A stretch of DNA of 64,000 bases, taken from the NCBI GenBank assembly GCA_021405325.1, contig QWII01000028.1, positions 31,294-95,293 on the forward strand, in the 5' to 3' direction. Origin of the DNA: Caldilinea sp. CFX5. GTDB lineage: Bacteria > Chloroflexota > Anaerolineae > Caldilineales > Caldilineaceae. This document shows positions 34,545-43,010 of this stretch, in pieces (position 1 is the first letter of the stretch; each line of letters starts with the position of its first letter). The notes under the pieces were generated by a model. It was not told the DNA's origin. It did not search any database and saw only the letters and a list, made by a program, of their open reading frames with translations. A program made the translations under genes and the position numbers.

Positions 34545-37500
34545 ATGGCAAAAGAAGCCAAAGGGAAACAAAAAACAGAAAAAAAGGGCATCCGGCGCGA
34601 TACGTTGGGCTATGCGCTGCGGCTCTTTTATCACTATCTGGCCGGGCAGCGCTACCTCTTTGTGCTGGCGCTGGTGATGTTGGTGGCCGAGGCGGCGATG
34701 GCGGTCTTTGAAGCCTACCCGCTGGCCTATCTGATCGACTTCCTTAAAGGGGATCGCCCCGATCTGCTCACCTTTCTCGGCTGGTCGGTGACGCTGGGAA
34801 ACCCGACCAACGCCATGTTGATCACCGTGGCGCTGCTGACGACGGCGATGATCGTCATGGCGGCGATCAACAGCCTGGGCGACTCGCTGGCCGAGATCTA
34901 CCTGGCCAAGGGGGGGCGCATGTTGGGCTACAACTTGCGCAAGGCCATGTACACCCATCTGCAACGGCTCTCGCTGGCCTACCATGACCAACGGCGCACG
35001 GGCGATGTCCTCACCCGCGTCACCGGCGATGTAGGGGAGTTGGAAGATTTTATCATCGGCTCCTTTTCCGACATTGTCGGCAGCATCCTGGTGCTGATCG
35101 GCACCCTGCTCTTCCTGGTCTACCAATCGTGGCAGGTGGCGATTGTGGCGGTGGTGATCGTGCCGGTGATGGCGCTCATCTCCAACTGGTTCTCACAACG
35201 GATCAAAAAAGCGTCCAAAGAGCAACGGGCGCGCGAAGGCGATCTGGCCTCGGTGACCCAGGAAATGCTGACCTCGATCCGGGTGATCCAGAGCTTTAGC
35301 AGCGGCGACCACCAGTTGCAACGCTTTGGCGCCTATAACCAGAAAAATGTCGAAGCTGCGCTGGTGGCTGCCGGTTTGCAGGCGCGCTTTAGCTGGGTGG
35401 TCAAGGTGATGGAATCGGTCGCCATTGCCGTGGTGGTCTGGCTGGGGCTGTGGCTGCTCAATAGCCAGACGATCAGCGTCGGCATGTTGCTCATGTTTAT
35501 CATCCTGATCCAAAACATGTTCAAGCCGACACGCAAGATCATCAAGGAGTGGAACACCTTTGGCAAGGTCTTTGCCAGCATCGAACGCATCGGTGAACTG
35601 CTTGACCGCAAGGTCAGCGTGACCGACGCACCCAACGCGGTGCCGGCGCCGGCCTTTCGGGGGCAGCTCACCTTTGAAGAGGTCAGCTTTGCCTATCAGC
35701 CCGATCAATCCGCCGATGATGAAGGAGAAGAAGCAGAAGACGCCAGCCGTGAACCGGGCCGTCAGGCGCTGCACAATGTCAACTTTAGCGTGGCGACCGG
35801 CGAGGTGCTGGCGCTGGTTGGGCATACTGGTGCGGGCAAAAGCACCATCTTGCAACTGCTGCCTCGCCTCTATGATCCGACTGCCGGGCGCATTTTGATC
35901 GATGGCCAGGATCTGCGCGCCTTCACCCTCGACTCCTTGCGCGCCCAGATGAGCATGGTCTTGCAGGAGACAATCCTCTTCAACAGCACGGTGGCCGAAA
36001 ATATTGCCTATGGCCGCGCCGCCACCAGCAAGCCGCCGACGCGTGATGAAATTATCAACGCCGCCACCTTGGCAAACGCCCATGAGTTTATCGAAAAATT
36101 GCCCGACGGCTACGACACCATGTTGGGCGAACGGGGCGCCAATCTCTCTGGCGGTCAGCGCCAACGGTTGGCGATAGCCCGCGCCTTTATCCGCAACGCC
36201 CCGATCCTGATTCTCGACGAACCGACCACCGGTCTCGACACGGCGTCGGCGGAGTTGGTGCTGTTGGCGCTGCGCAGCTTGATGAAGGGTAAGACCACCA
36301 TCATCGTCTCCCATGATTTCAAGCTGGTGCGCCAGGCCGACCAGATTGTGGTGATTCAGGAAGGCCGCATTGCCCAGAAAGGTAGCCACCGCGCCCTGGT
36401 ACGCGCCCCCGGTTTCTATGCCGAATCGTACATCCGCCAATTTGGCGCGGTCGAGGCGGACGAGGAGAGCGAGGAAGAGGGCGCTGCCTTTGACCTCTTG
36501 CGCAGCCCCTTGTTGCAACAGCGCCTACCCGCCCTGACCACCGCTTTTGATGGCCCAGCTATGGCGCTGCGCCTGCAAAGTATCCTCTTTGGCGCCGCCA
36601 ACTCACGCTATCAGATTGAAGAATGCACCCCTGGCAAGGCGGCTTATCTACCCAATGAAGGCTGCACCCTGCGCTATGAGGTACTTTACAAGGATACAAA
36701 ACAGCCGCAGACGCAACAAGCGTTAGTCTTGGCCCGTCTCTTTACCACGCCAGATGCTGCCGAAAGCTATTTGACTGCCAAGCTCAAGCCATTGGTAGCA
36801 GCCATACAGGGACGGGACGAACTAGCGCCCTTTGCCACTCCCGCCGCGCTGCTCTCCGATTTGAATATGGTGGTTCACCTCTTCCCGGTTGATGGCGAGT
36901 TGCCGACACTGGTCGCTGCCACCGACCCGGTGCGTCTGCTGGTGCTGTTGAATACTGCGCTGCCCGCTGTGCGCGACCGCCAACTGCGATTGGCTGATTG
37001 TGGCGTTGAGCTGGGTCACTATGGCCGCCAACACCGCTGTGTCCTGCGCTATCTGGTTGATGGGCATTGGGTCAGCAACCAGCAGCCCTATCGCCAGCAG
37101 ATCTATGGCAAGGTGGCGGCGGATGGGCGCGGCGAGTTGGTGGATCAGGCGCTCACCCTCTTGCGCCGACGCTTGCGGGAATTTAGCGGAGGCGCCCGCT
37201 TTGCCATCCCCAACACACTGGGCTATTACCCTGATCTGCAACTGATCCTACTCAGCGCCGTGCCGGGGACGCCGCGGATTGCCGGCCTGCTCAAGGTGCG
37301 CCGCCAAGGCGACAACCCCAGCACACCCGCTGATTTAACCGTTGAAAGCGCCATTGCCACCGCCGCCGAAGTCAGCGCCCAACTGCATCTCGCCGAGATC
37401 CAACTAGGGCGGCTGCGCACCTTGCAGGATGAAATGAACGATCTACAGGAAGATTGTCAAGTCGCCCGCCAACTGACGCCGGCGCTGGCCGTGCAACTGC

Positions 37501-38042
37501 AAGAGATGATCAACCGGCTGAAGCCCTATCTGGCCCAACAGCCGCTGCCCTACTGTTTCAGTCATGGCGATTTTACCCACACCCAACTGATCTTTGACGG
37601 TGTTATGGCCGGTCTAGTCGATTTTGACACGGTCTGTCAGGCCGAGCCGGCGCTGGATATTGGGCAGTTCCAAGCCTATCTGCGGCTGGCGGCAGCCAAA
37701 GCGCAACGGTCGGCGCCCGCCCTCGATGGGCAAAACCCAAGTGATGATGACGCCACTGCGCTGTGTAACTATTTTCTCAAAACCTATACCCAAGCTGCCG
37801 GCTATGCACCGCTGACGGCCACCTATCTGGAACGCCGCGTCGCTGTCTATGAGGTGGTCAGCTTGCTGCGGATTGCCCTGCATAGCTGGCAAAAACTCAA
37901 AGCGGTACGGCTGGAACAAGTATTAACCATTCTGGAGGAGCGCATCGCATGTCTACCACCTTTGACCCAACCACAACCGGTCGCGCCCCGGAAAGGGCTG
38001 CCCTGGCTGACTGGCGCGGCCACACGCCAGGGGAATGGCTAA
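34545..38042 (+). CDS. ABC exporter fused to an APH-like kinase domain (kinase-like 4)
   Basis: This 1165-residue protein is a fusion. Residues about 30-340 form a six-helix ABC exporter membrane domain. Residues about 365-610 form the ATPase (Walker A GHTGAGKSTI near 425, signature LSGGQRQR near 532, Walker B ILILDEPT near 555, switch His in SHD near 590). Residues about 650-1165 are an APH-type kinase: first motif AAYLPNEGCTLRY, then HRCVLRYLV, Lys856 in YGKV, Brenner motif HGDFTHTQ near 1006 and metal Asp in LVDFDTV near 1025. Gln replaces Asn. AAAGGA is 9 nt before the ATG. The stop lies 94 bp inside the next gene. No frameshift is needed for the fusion. It should form a homodimer exporting a product that the kinase arm binds or phosphorylates. 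Confidence 0.9.
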   Translation: MAKEAKGKQKTEKKGIRRDTLGYALRLFYHYLAGQRYLFVLALVMLVAEAAMAVFEAYPLAYLIDFLKGDRPDLLTFLGWSVTLGNPTNAMLITVALLTTAMIVMAAINSLGDSLAEIYLAKGGRMLGYNLRKAMYTHLQRLSLAYHDQRRTGDVLTRVTGDVGELEDFIIGSFSDIVGSILVLIGTLLFLVYQSWQVAIVAVVIVPVMALISNWFSQRIKKASKEQRAREGDLASVTQEMLTSIRVIQSFSSGDHQLQRFGAYNQKNVEAALVAAGLQARFSWVVKVMESVAIAVVVWLGLWLLNSQTISVGMLLMFIILIQNMFKPTRKIIKEWNTFGKVFASIERIGELLDRKVSVTDAPNAVPAPAFRGQLTFEEVSFAYQPDQSADDEGEEAEDASREPGRQALHNVNFSVATGEVLALVGHTGAGKSTILQLLPRLYDPTAGRILIDGQDLRAFTLDSLRAQMSMVLQETILFNSTVAENIAYGRAATSKPPTRDEIINAATLANAHEFIEKLPDGYDTMLGERGANLSGGQRQRLAIARAFIRNAPILILDEPTTGLDTASAELVLLALRSLMKGKTTIIVSHDFKLVRQADQIVVIQEGRIAQKGSHRALVRAPGFYAESYIRQFGAVEADEESEEEGAAFDLLRSPLLQQRLPALTTAFDGPAMALRLQSILFGAANSRYQIEECTPGKAAYLPNEGCTLRYEVLYKDTKQPQTQQALVLARLFTTPDAAESYLTAKLKPLVAAIQGRDELAPFATPAALLSDLNMVVHLFPVDGELPTLVAATDPVRLLVLLNTALPAVRDRQLRLADCGVELGHYGRQHRCVLRYLVDGHWVSNQQPYRQQIYGKVAADGRGELVDQALTLLRRRLREFSGGARFAIPNTLGYYPDLQLILLSAVPGTPRIAGLLKVRRQGDNPSTPADLTVESAIATAAEVSAQLHLAEIQLGRLRTLQDEMNDLQEDCQVARQLTPALAVQLQEMINRLKPYLAQQPLPYCFSHGDFTHTQLIFDGVMAGLVDFDTVCQAEPALDIGQFQAYLRLAAAKAQRSAPALDGQNPSDDDATALCNYFLKTYTQAAGYAPLTATYLERRVAVYEVVSLLRIALHSWQKLKAVRLEQVLTILEERIACLPPLTQPQPVAPRKGLPWLTGAATRQGNG

Positions 38043-39472
38043 CCGCTGTTGTCGAACCTCAGCGGGTGCGGGCGGCGCTGATAGCACAAGTCCCCGCTTT
38101 CGTGAACGGTAGCCGACGGCTGGAGCATTGCCAGGTCAAACGGCTACGGCTGCGCGATGAAAGCGGTTGTTGGCTAGGCACCTATCTGTTGACCGTGACA
38201 AACGGCGCCGGTGGAACGCCCCAAACCATCCCGGTGCTGGGCAAGCTCTATCCGCCAACCCAGCCCTTACCGGAGGGCGCGCCCAATGGCGCCGCTCTTG
38301 GCGCACCGGAGTGGCATTGCATCTTGCCGGACTTACGGCTCGAATTAACCAGCCAACCGGAAGAAGGCGATCTGCCGGCGTTGCCGCAGTTGACCGACGC
38401 CGTGGCGGCCCACGCCTTACTCGAAGCGAGCATTCGTGCCGGCAGCTCCGCCTATCCGCACTTGCGCTTACAGGGCTGTCGGCCTCAGATTATGCGCTAT
38501 AAGCCGGGCAGCCGTTGCACAATTCTCTATCATTTGGACTATGGCCCGGACGGCAACGCTAACGGTGCGGTCAACCCAGGCCCGCCGCTGGTCGTCGCCA
38601 AGACCTATCGCGGCGACAAGGGCGAAAATGCCTACCATGCCATGCGCGCGCTCTGGGAATCGCCGCTGGGGCGGAGCCAAACGGTTGCCATTGCCGAGCC
38701 GCTGGCTTTTCTGCCCGATCTCAATATCCTGATCCAAGGCCCGATTCGCCAGCAGCAGACGCTGAAAGAGCTGGTGCGCCAGGCGCTGCATGGCGAGGGC
38801 GCCCAACACCAGGCGCGCCTGGATGACTATCTACGCCAGACGGCGCGCGGGCTGGCCGAATTGCATAGTTGTGGCGTGCAATATGGCGAGGTGGTCACTT
38901 GGGAAGATGAACTGGCCGATGTGCTGGAACAACGCGCCCGCCTGAGCGTCCCACTGCCCGGATTTGCCGACCTGGCGGAAACGCTATTGACACGACTGCG
39001 CGCCCTGGCCGAACAAACGCCCAGCGATCCGATCCTGCCGGCGCATCGCAGCTTTCGACCCGCCCAGGTGCTTTTGCACGAAGGCGCCATCGGCTTTATC
39101 GACTTTGACGGCTTCTGTCAAGCCGAGCCGGCCATGGATCTGGCGCTCTTTCTGACCACGCTCAAAAATATTGCGCTCAACCGTTCCAACAAGTATGCCG
39201 ATGATGACGAGGAAGGGGAGGAAGAGGGCGAACGGCTTGACGAAGCGACGCGCCTGGCGCGCATGAGGGAAAGTGAACGGCTCTGTGCCCTCTTCCTGAC
39301 TGAATATGAAAAGCACGCGCCCGTTTCCCGTACAAGAATTATGCTCTGGGAAACGCTCGATCTGCTGGCGCTCATCTTTGGCTCGTGGCTCAAACTCAAA
39401 TTCGCCCGGCTGGATAACTGCATGTTTATGCTGGAGCGGCATTTGGCGGAGCATTGGGAGATGGTTGGTTAG
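37949..39472 (+). CDS. Kinase-like protein 5 (APH-like), catalytic Asp missing
   Basis: This 507-residue protein starts inside the end of the exporter-kinase gene. GAGGAG 8 nt before the ATG supports the 94-bp overlap. It has a first motif KRLRLRDESGCWLGTY and a second IMRYKPGSRCTILYH, followed by Lys218 in VVAKTYRG. The Brenner motif is HRSFRPAQ (residues 366-373), with Ser in place of the catalytic Asp and Gln in place of Asn, while the metal Asp is kept in FIDFDGF (Asp385). It is therefore a likely pseudokinase. An acidic stretch (DDDEEGEEEGE) lies near residue 415. The last residues and stop codon are made by the start of a GGTT repeat. Confidence 0.82.
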   Translation: MSTTFDPTTTGRAPERAALADWRGHTPGEWLTAVVEPQRVRAALIAQVPAFVNGSRRLEHCQVKRLRLRDESGCWLGTYLLTVTNGAGGTPQTIPVLGKLYPPTQPLPEGAPNGAALGAPEWHCILPDLRLELTSQPEEGDLPALPQLTDAVAAHALLEASIRAGSSAYPHLRLQGCRPQIMRYKPGSRCTILYHLDYGPDGNANGAVNPGPPLVVAKTYRGDKGENAYHAMRALWESPLGRSQTVAIAEPLAFLPDLNILIQGPIRQQQTLKELVRQALHGEGAQHQARLDDYLRQTARGLAELHSCGVQYGEVVTWEDELADVLEQRARLSVPLPGFADLAETLLTRLRALAEQTPSDPILPAHRSFRPAQVLLHEGAIGFIDFDGFCQAEPAMDLALFLTTLKNIALNRSNKYADDDEEGEEEGERLDEATRLARMRESERLCALFLTEYEKHAPVSRTRIMLWETLDLLALIFGSWLKLKFARLDNCMFMLERHLAEHWEMVG

Positions 39473-39559
39473 TTGGTTGGTTAGTTGGTTGGTTAGTTAG
39501 TTAGTTGGTTGGTTAAGTGGTCATGCAACAAACAAACTAACCAACCAACTAACCAACCA
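39463..39559. repeat. GGTT/AACC tetranucleotide hairpin 3
   Basis: GGTT and AGTT units run from 39463 to about 39514, and AACC/AACT units from about 39529 to 39559, forming a long imperfect hairpin. It overlaps the stop codon of kinase-like gene 5 and ends 30 bp before the next ATG. It is the third such repeat in this block. Confidence 0.88.
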
Positions 39560-39588
39560 TCTCACAGAAGCATACAAACAGGGTATCG

Positions 39589-40938
39589 ATGACAATTGAC
39601 GAAGCGCTCTCTGGCGCGGCGGGGTTGGCGGGGGTGCAGTGGGTGTTATATGGCGCCCCGGTGCAACGCGCTTTGCAGGAATTGCTTGCGACATTACTGG
39701 CGCCGCCGGCAACGGTGCGGGCGTGTCGGCTCTTGCGCGCCAAAGTGAAACCGGGGCGCAAGCTGACTGCCTACTATGAAGTTGAGCTAGCGGGCCAAAG
39801 TGACGCGCCACCACAACCACGCGCCATTGCTGTCACCTGGACAGTGCAACCAGCCCAAACGGCGTTGCCGGTCAGCACAATGGAAGCCGTGGCGTTAGAA
39901 AGCGGGGTAGCGGCGCCCTTTCGGCGGCTGCTGGCGAGCGACGACAAATGGCGGATGCAGATCGAAGTGGCGCCGCTCGATCCGGCTTTTCCTCACTTGG
40001 TGCGCGCCATGACGCCGGCCAAGGTTGTGGCGCTCTTATCAGAGCAAGACATCCCCGCAGCGGATTGGCGGATCACCACCCTGCGCTACCGCCCGCGCCA
40101 GCGCCATGTCCTGCGTTATGATCCGGTGCTGGCGACCGGTTTCCCAGCCACCCCCTTTTTCGCCAAGTTGTCTCAGCAGAAGGAAGGGGAAACAACGGCA
40201 CAAATTGTCGATTGGGCGGCGGCGCAATTGGCCCAACGCAAGCTTGCTGTGGTCGCCCTCTGCCCCCGTGCTTGGCTTGCGGACGAGCAATTGCTGCTCT
40301 ACCCGTATGCGCCAGGGACAACGGTAAGTCAATTGCTGCTAACCAACCAGCCGGTCTTGCCCTTACTGCATAGGGCTGGGGCCGCGTTACGGGCGTTACA
40401 TGATGCCCCTTGCCCAACTGTGCTTCCTTTAGTCGACAAAACATTTGTCGGCGAAGCCAAGGCAACTTTGCAGGCCGGTGAACAGCTTGCCGCCCTGGCG
40501 CCGACGCTCTCCACCACCTTCGCCACCCTGGTTGACGCGGTTCATGAACGCTACCACCAGTTACCAGCGGCGGAGCCTACCTTTACCCATAGCGATTTCA
40601 AGGCCGATCATCTGCTGGCAGACGGCAACCGGCTGACCCTGATCGACTTTGATAGCTGCGCAATGACCGACCCCGCCGCTGATCTGGGCAAATTTCTGGC
40701 CGATCTACATTGGTGGCAGGTGATGGGTGGGCGTTTTGATCGACAACGCGCCCAAGCCGCTTTTCTGGCCGGTTATGGACCGCCAACAGACCCTGATCTC
40801 TACAGACGCGCCCAGCTTTATCGTACGCTGATCCTCGCCAAAAACACCGTCCGCCGCCTCAATCGCTTTGATGAACGCTGGTTGGCCCAAAGTCAGGCGC
40901 TGTTACATTGCGCAATGGCTTTGTTGCACCAGGCGTAA
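39589..40938 (+). CDS. Kinase-like protein 6 (APH/maltokinase-like)
   Basis: This 449-residue APH-fold protein has the motif pair VKPGRKLTAYYEV and LRYRPRQRHVLRYD, then Lys193 in FFAKLSQ. The Brenner motif is HSDFKADH (His334, Asp336), with His in place of Asn, and the metal Asp is in LIDFDSC (Asp353). C-terminal helices match those of the other members. AGGG stands 5 nt before the ATG. The catalytic Asp and Lys are kept, so it may be active. It is the last gene of the co-oriented block. Confidence 0.83.
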   Translation: MTIDEALSGAAGLAGVQWVLYGAPVQRALQELLATLLAPPATVRACRLLRAKVKPGRKLTAYYEVELAGQSDAPPQPRAIAVTWTVQPAQTALPVSTMEAVALESGVAAPFRRLLASDDKWRMQIEVAPLDPAFPHLVRAMTPAKVVALLSEQDIPAADWRITTLRYRPRQRHVLRYDPVLATGFPATPFFAKLSQQKEGETTAQIVDWAAAQLAQRKLAVVALCPRAWLADEQLLLYPYAPGTTVSQLLLTNQPVLPLLHRAGAALRALHDAPCPTVLPLVDKTFVGEAKATLQAGEQLAALAPTLSTTFATLVDAVHERYHQLPAAEPTFTHSDFKADHLLADGNRLTLIDFDSCAMTDPAADLGKFLADLHWWQVMGGRFDRQRAQAAFLAGYGPPTDPDLYRRAQLYRTLILAKNTVRRLNRFDERWLAQSQALLHCAMALLHQA

Positions 40939-40967
40939 ATTGACAACGGGATGAAAGTGCATTAGCA

Positions 40968-40982
40968 TTTGCATACGTATTC
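40968..40982. promoter_or_regulatory. Operator-like near-palindrome upstream of the cupin gene
   Basis: The sequence TTGCATACGTATTC at 40969-40982 is an almost perfect dyad around a central CG, as in LacI-family operators. The same 14 bases recur at 52887-52900 between two clear LacI-type operators. It lies 40 bp before the cupin ATG. Confidence 0.35.
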
Positions 40983-41021
40983 ATCGACCCATCAGTTTGT
41001 CTAACACACGAGGAATAGAAT

Positions 41022-41627
41022 ATGAACCATCCCAAAGTCACCCCGGAAGAGATGTTACAGCGCGTTGTACGTTTTAGCGATTACACCAAAGAGAACGCCG
41101 TACCGCTCATGTTTATCGATAGCCTGCTGCCCGGTCACCACCGGCTCAACTATGCTGTCATCGGTGACACCGCCAGCGAAAACCCCGATTTCAAACCGAT
41201 CCTTAGCCAACCCCATAAATTTCAGATCGGCATGTTCAAAGCGATGCCCAATGGCAACGGCCCCGCCTATCACACCCACGATTACATCGAAATTTTCCTC
41301 CCCCTCGAAGGCAAATGGCGCTTCTACTGGGGCAACGACCCCGATGGTGAACCGGAAGGGGAGGTTATCCTGGGCAAGTGGGATCTCATCTCCTTCCCGC
41401 CCGGTCTCTACCGCGGCTTTGAAAACATCGACGACCAACCGGCTTGGTGCTTTGCCGTCCTGGAACAGCACGAAGTCTTTGCCGGCAAAGATCCCTACTG
41501 GTCGCCCAAGGTGATTCGCGCCGCCAGAGAAATGGGCTTCCAGTCCGACGACAACGGCAAGATGGTCAAACCGGCCAACTTTACCGAACTCAATGCGGAA
41601 ATGTTGGAGAAGATGTACAATGCGTGA
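41022..41627 (+). CDS. Cupin-domain protein
   Basis: This 201-residue protein has one cupin barrel. The first cupin motif is AYHTHDYIEIFLPLEGKWRFYW near residue 84, with His-x-His and a following Glu as metal ligands. The second motif is poorer (FPPGLYRGFENIDDQPAWCFAVL). It binds a metal and a small molecule, perhaps as an isomerase or oxygenase for sugars; the function is not clear. GAGGAATAGAAT precedes the ATG. It may share regulation with the MetE-like gene 167 bp downstream. Confidence 0.85.
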   Translation: MNHPKVTPEEMLQRVVRFSDYTKENAVPLMFIDSLLPGHHRLNYAVIGDTASENPDFKPILSQPHKFQIGMFKAMPNGNGPAYHTHDYIEIFLPLEGKWRFYWGNDPDGEPEGEVILGKWDLISFPPGLYRGFENIDDQPAWCFAVLEQHEVFAGKDPYWSPKVIRAAREMGFQSDDNGKMVKPANFTELNAEMLEKMYNA

Positions 41628-41632
41628 TGCAT

Positions 41633-41654
41633 GATGCGTGTTGCGTGTTGCGTG
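41633..41654. repeat. Short tandem repeat, complement of CACGCAA type
   Basis: Units of TTGCGTG stand in a row directly after the cupin stop codon. They match, on the opposite strand, the repeats at 20025 and 50787. Confidence 0.65.
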
Positions 41655-41696
41655 AACTGGCATCATGGCGTTGGTTTATCGATCACAACAAAAATT

Positions 41697-41762
41697 AACC
41701 ACAAAGACACAAAGGCCACGAAGAAAAGCTTTCTCCTTCGTGAACTTCGTGTCTTTGTGGTT
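41697..41762. repeat. Imperfect 27-bp inverted repeat (AACCACAAAGACAC type)
   Basis: Arms 41697-41723 and 41736-41762 pair with a few mismatches around a 12-nt loop. It lies between the cupin and MetE-like genes, and could end the cupin transcript. Hairpins with this AACCACAAAGACAC end are, from memory, dispersed in Chloroflexota genomes. Confidence 0.8.
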
Positions 41763-41794
41763 GAATGATTTTAGCTTGGTAGGTGAGGTCTACA

Positions 41795-42940
41795 ATGAGA
41801 ATTAGCAGCGAACGGATTTTGACGACGCATGTGGGGTCGATGCCGCGGTCGCAGGCGGTGGTGGATCTGCTCTTTGCCGAGGATCGCGGGGAGGCGCTGG
41901 ATCGGCAGCTTTATGATAGCACGATGCAGCAGGCGGTCAGCGATATTGTGCAGAAACAGCGGGACGCCGGCGTTGATGTGGTGAGCGATGGTGAGATGAG
42001 CAAAATCTCCTACGCCACCTATATCCGCCACCGGTTGACCGGCTTTGAAATTGGTGACGCGCCCCGCGCCACACCCAAAGACCTGGACGATTACCCCGAA
42101 TACAAAGCGCGACTGGCCCAATCGGGGGCGACGCCGAAATATCACCGTCCCATCTGTCGCGGGCCGATTGCGATCAAGGATCTGACGCCGTTGCAGAAAG
42201 ATGTTGCCCATTTGCAAGCGGCTGCGGCGGTGCATGGCGTGGACGAAGCCTTTATGAATGCCGCCTCGCCTGGGGTCATCGCCGTTTTTCAACCCAACCA
42301 ATATTACTCGACCAACGAAGCCTATTTGGGCGCGTTGGCTGAGGTGATGAAGATCGAGTATGAGACAATTGTCAACGCCGGGCTGTTGTTACAAGTCGAT
42401 TGCCCCGATCTGGCAATGGGTCGCCACATCCGCTTCCGTGACGCTGATGACGCCGAGTTTTTGCGCAACGCCGAATTGCAAGTCGAGGCGCTCAACTATG
42501 CCCTGAGTGAAGTGCCGGCGGAGCGGGTGCGGATGCACCTGTGCTGGGGCAATTATGACGGCCCGCACACCCACGACATTGACCTGGACAAGATCATCGA
42601 CGTTGTCCTCAAAGCCAAGCCGCAAGCGATCCTCTTTGAAGCGGCCAACCCCCGTCACGGCCACGAGTGGAAAGTCTGGGCCGAAGCGACCATCCCTGAC
42701 GACAAGGTGTTGATCCCCGGCGTGATCGAAAGCACCAACAACTTTGTCGAACATCCCGAACTGGTGGCGCAGCGCATTGAACAATTTGCCGCCATTGTCG
42801 GGCGCGAACGGGTACTGGCCGGCAGCGATTGCGGCTTTGGCACCTTTGCCGGCTTTGGCGCAGTCCACCCGCAGATCACTTTTGGTAAGTTGCGTTCGCT
42901 GGCGCAGGGGGCGGCGATTGCGTCGCAACGCTTATGGTAA
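41795..42940 (+). CDS. MetE C-terminal-like (cobalamin-independent methionine synthase family) protein
   Basis: This 381-residue protein corresponds to the catalytic half of MetE (COG0620), without the N-terminal half. The zinc ligands are visible: HLCWGNY (His and Cys), a Glu in LFEAANPRHGHEW and Cys in AGSDCGFGTFAG near the C-terminus. It begins with the family opening ILTTHVGSMPRS. GAGG stands 7 nt before ATG 41795; a GTG 12 nt further up is less likely. Short MetE-like proteins transfer methyl groups from donors other than methylfolate polyglutamate, so the substrate is uncertain. Neighbours are a cupin and an AAA protein. Confidence 0.88.
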   Translation: MRISSERILTTHVGSMPRSQAVVDLLFAEDRGEALDRQLYDSTMQQAVSDIVQKQRDAGVDVVSDGEMSKISYATYIRHRLTGFEIGDAPRATPKDLDDYPEYKARLAQSGATPKYHRPICRGPIAIKDLTPLQKDVAHLQAAAAVHGVDEAFMNAASPGVIAVFQPNQYYSTNEAYLGALAEVMKIEYETIVNAGLLLQVDCPDLAMGRHIRFRDADDAEFLRNAELQVEALNYALSEVPAERVRMHLCWGNYDGPHTHDIDLDKIIDVVLKAKPQAILFEAANPRHGHEWKVWAEATIPDDKVLIPGVIESTNNFVEHPELVAQRIEQFAAIVGRERVLAGSDCGFGTFAGFGAVHPQITFGKLRSLAQGAAIASQRLW

Positions 42941-43010
42941 CAAATTGTTAGCTTGTGGTATGATAATGACAATCAAGTGATTTTTGTACTGTTTCTATCA
43001 GGAAAGATCC

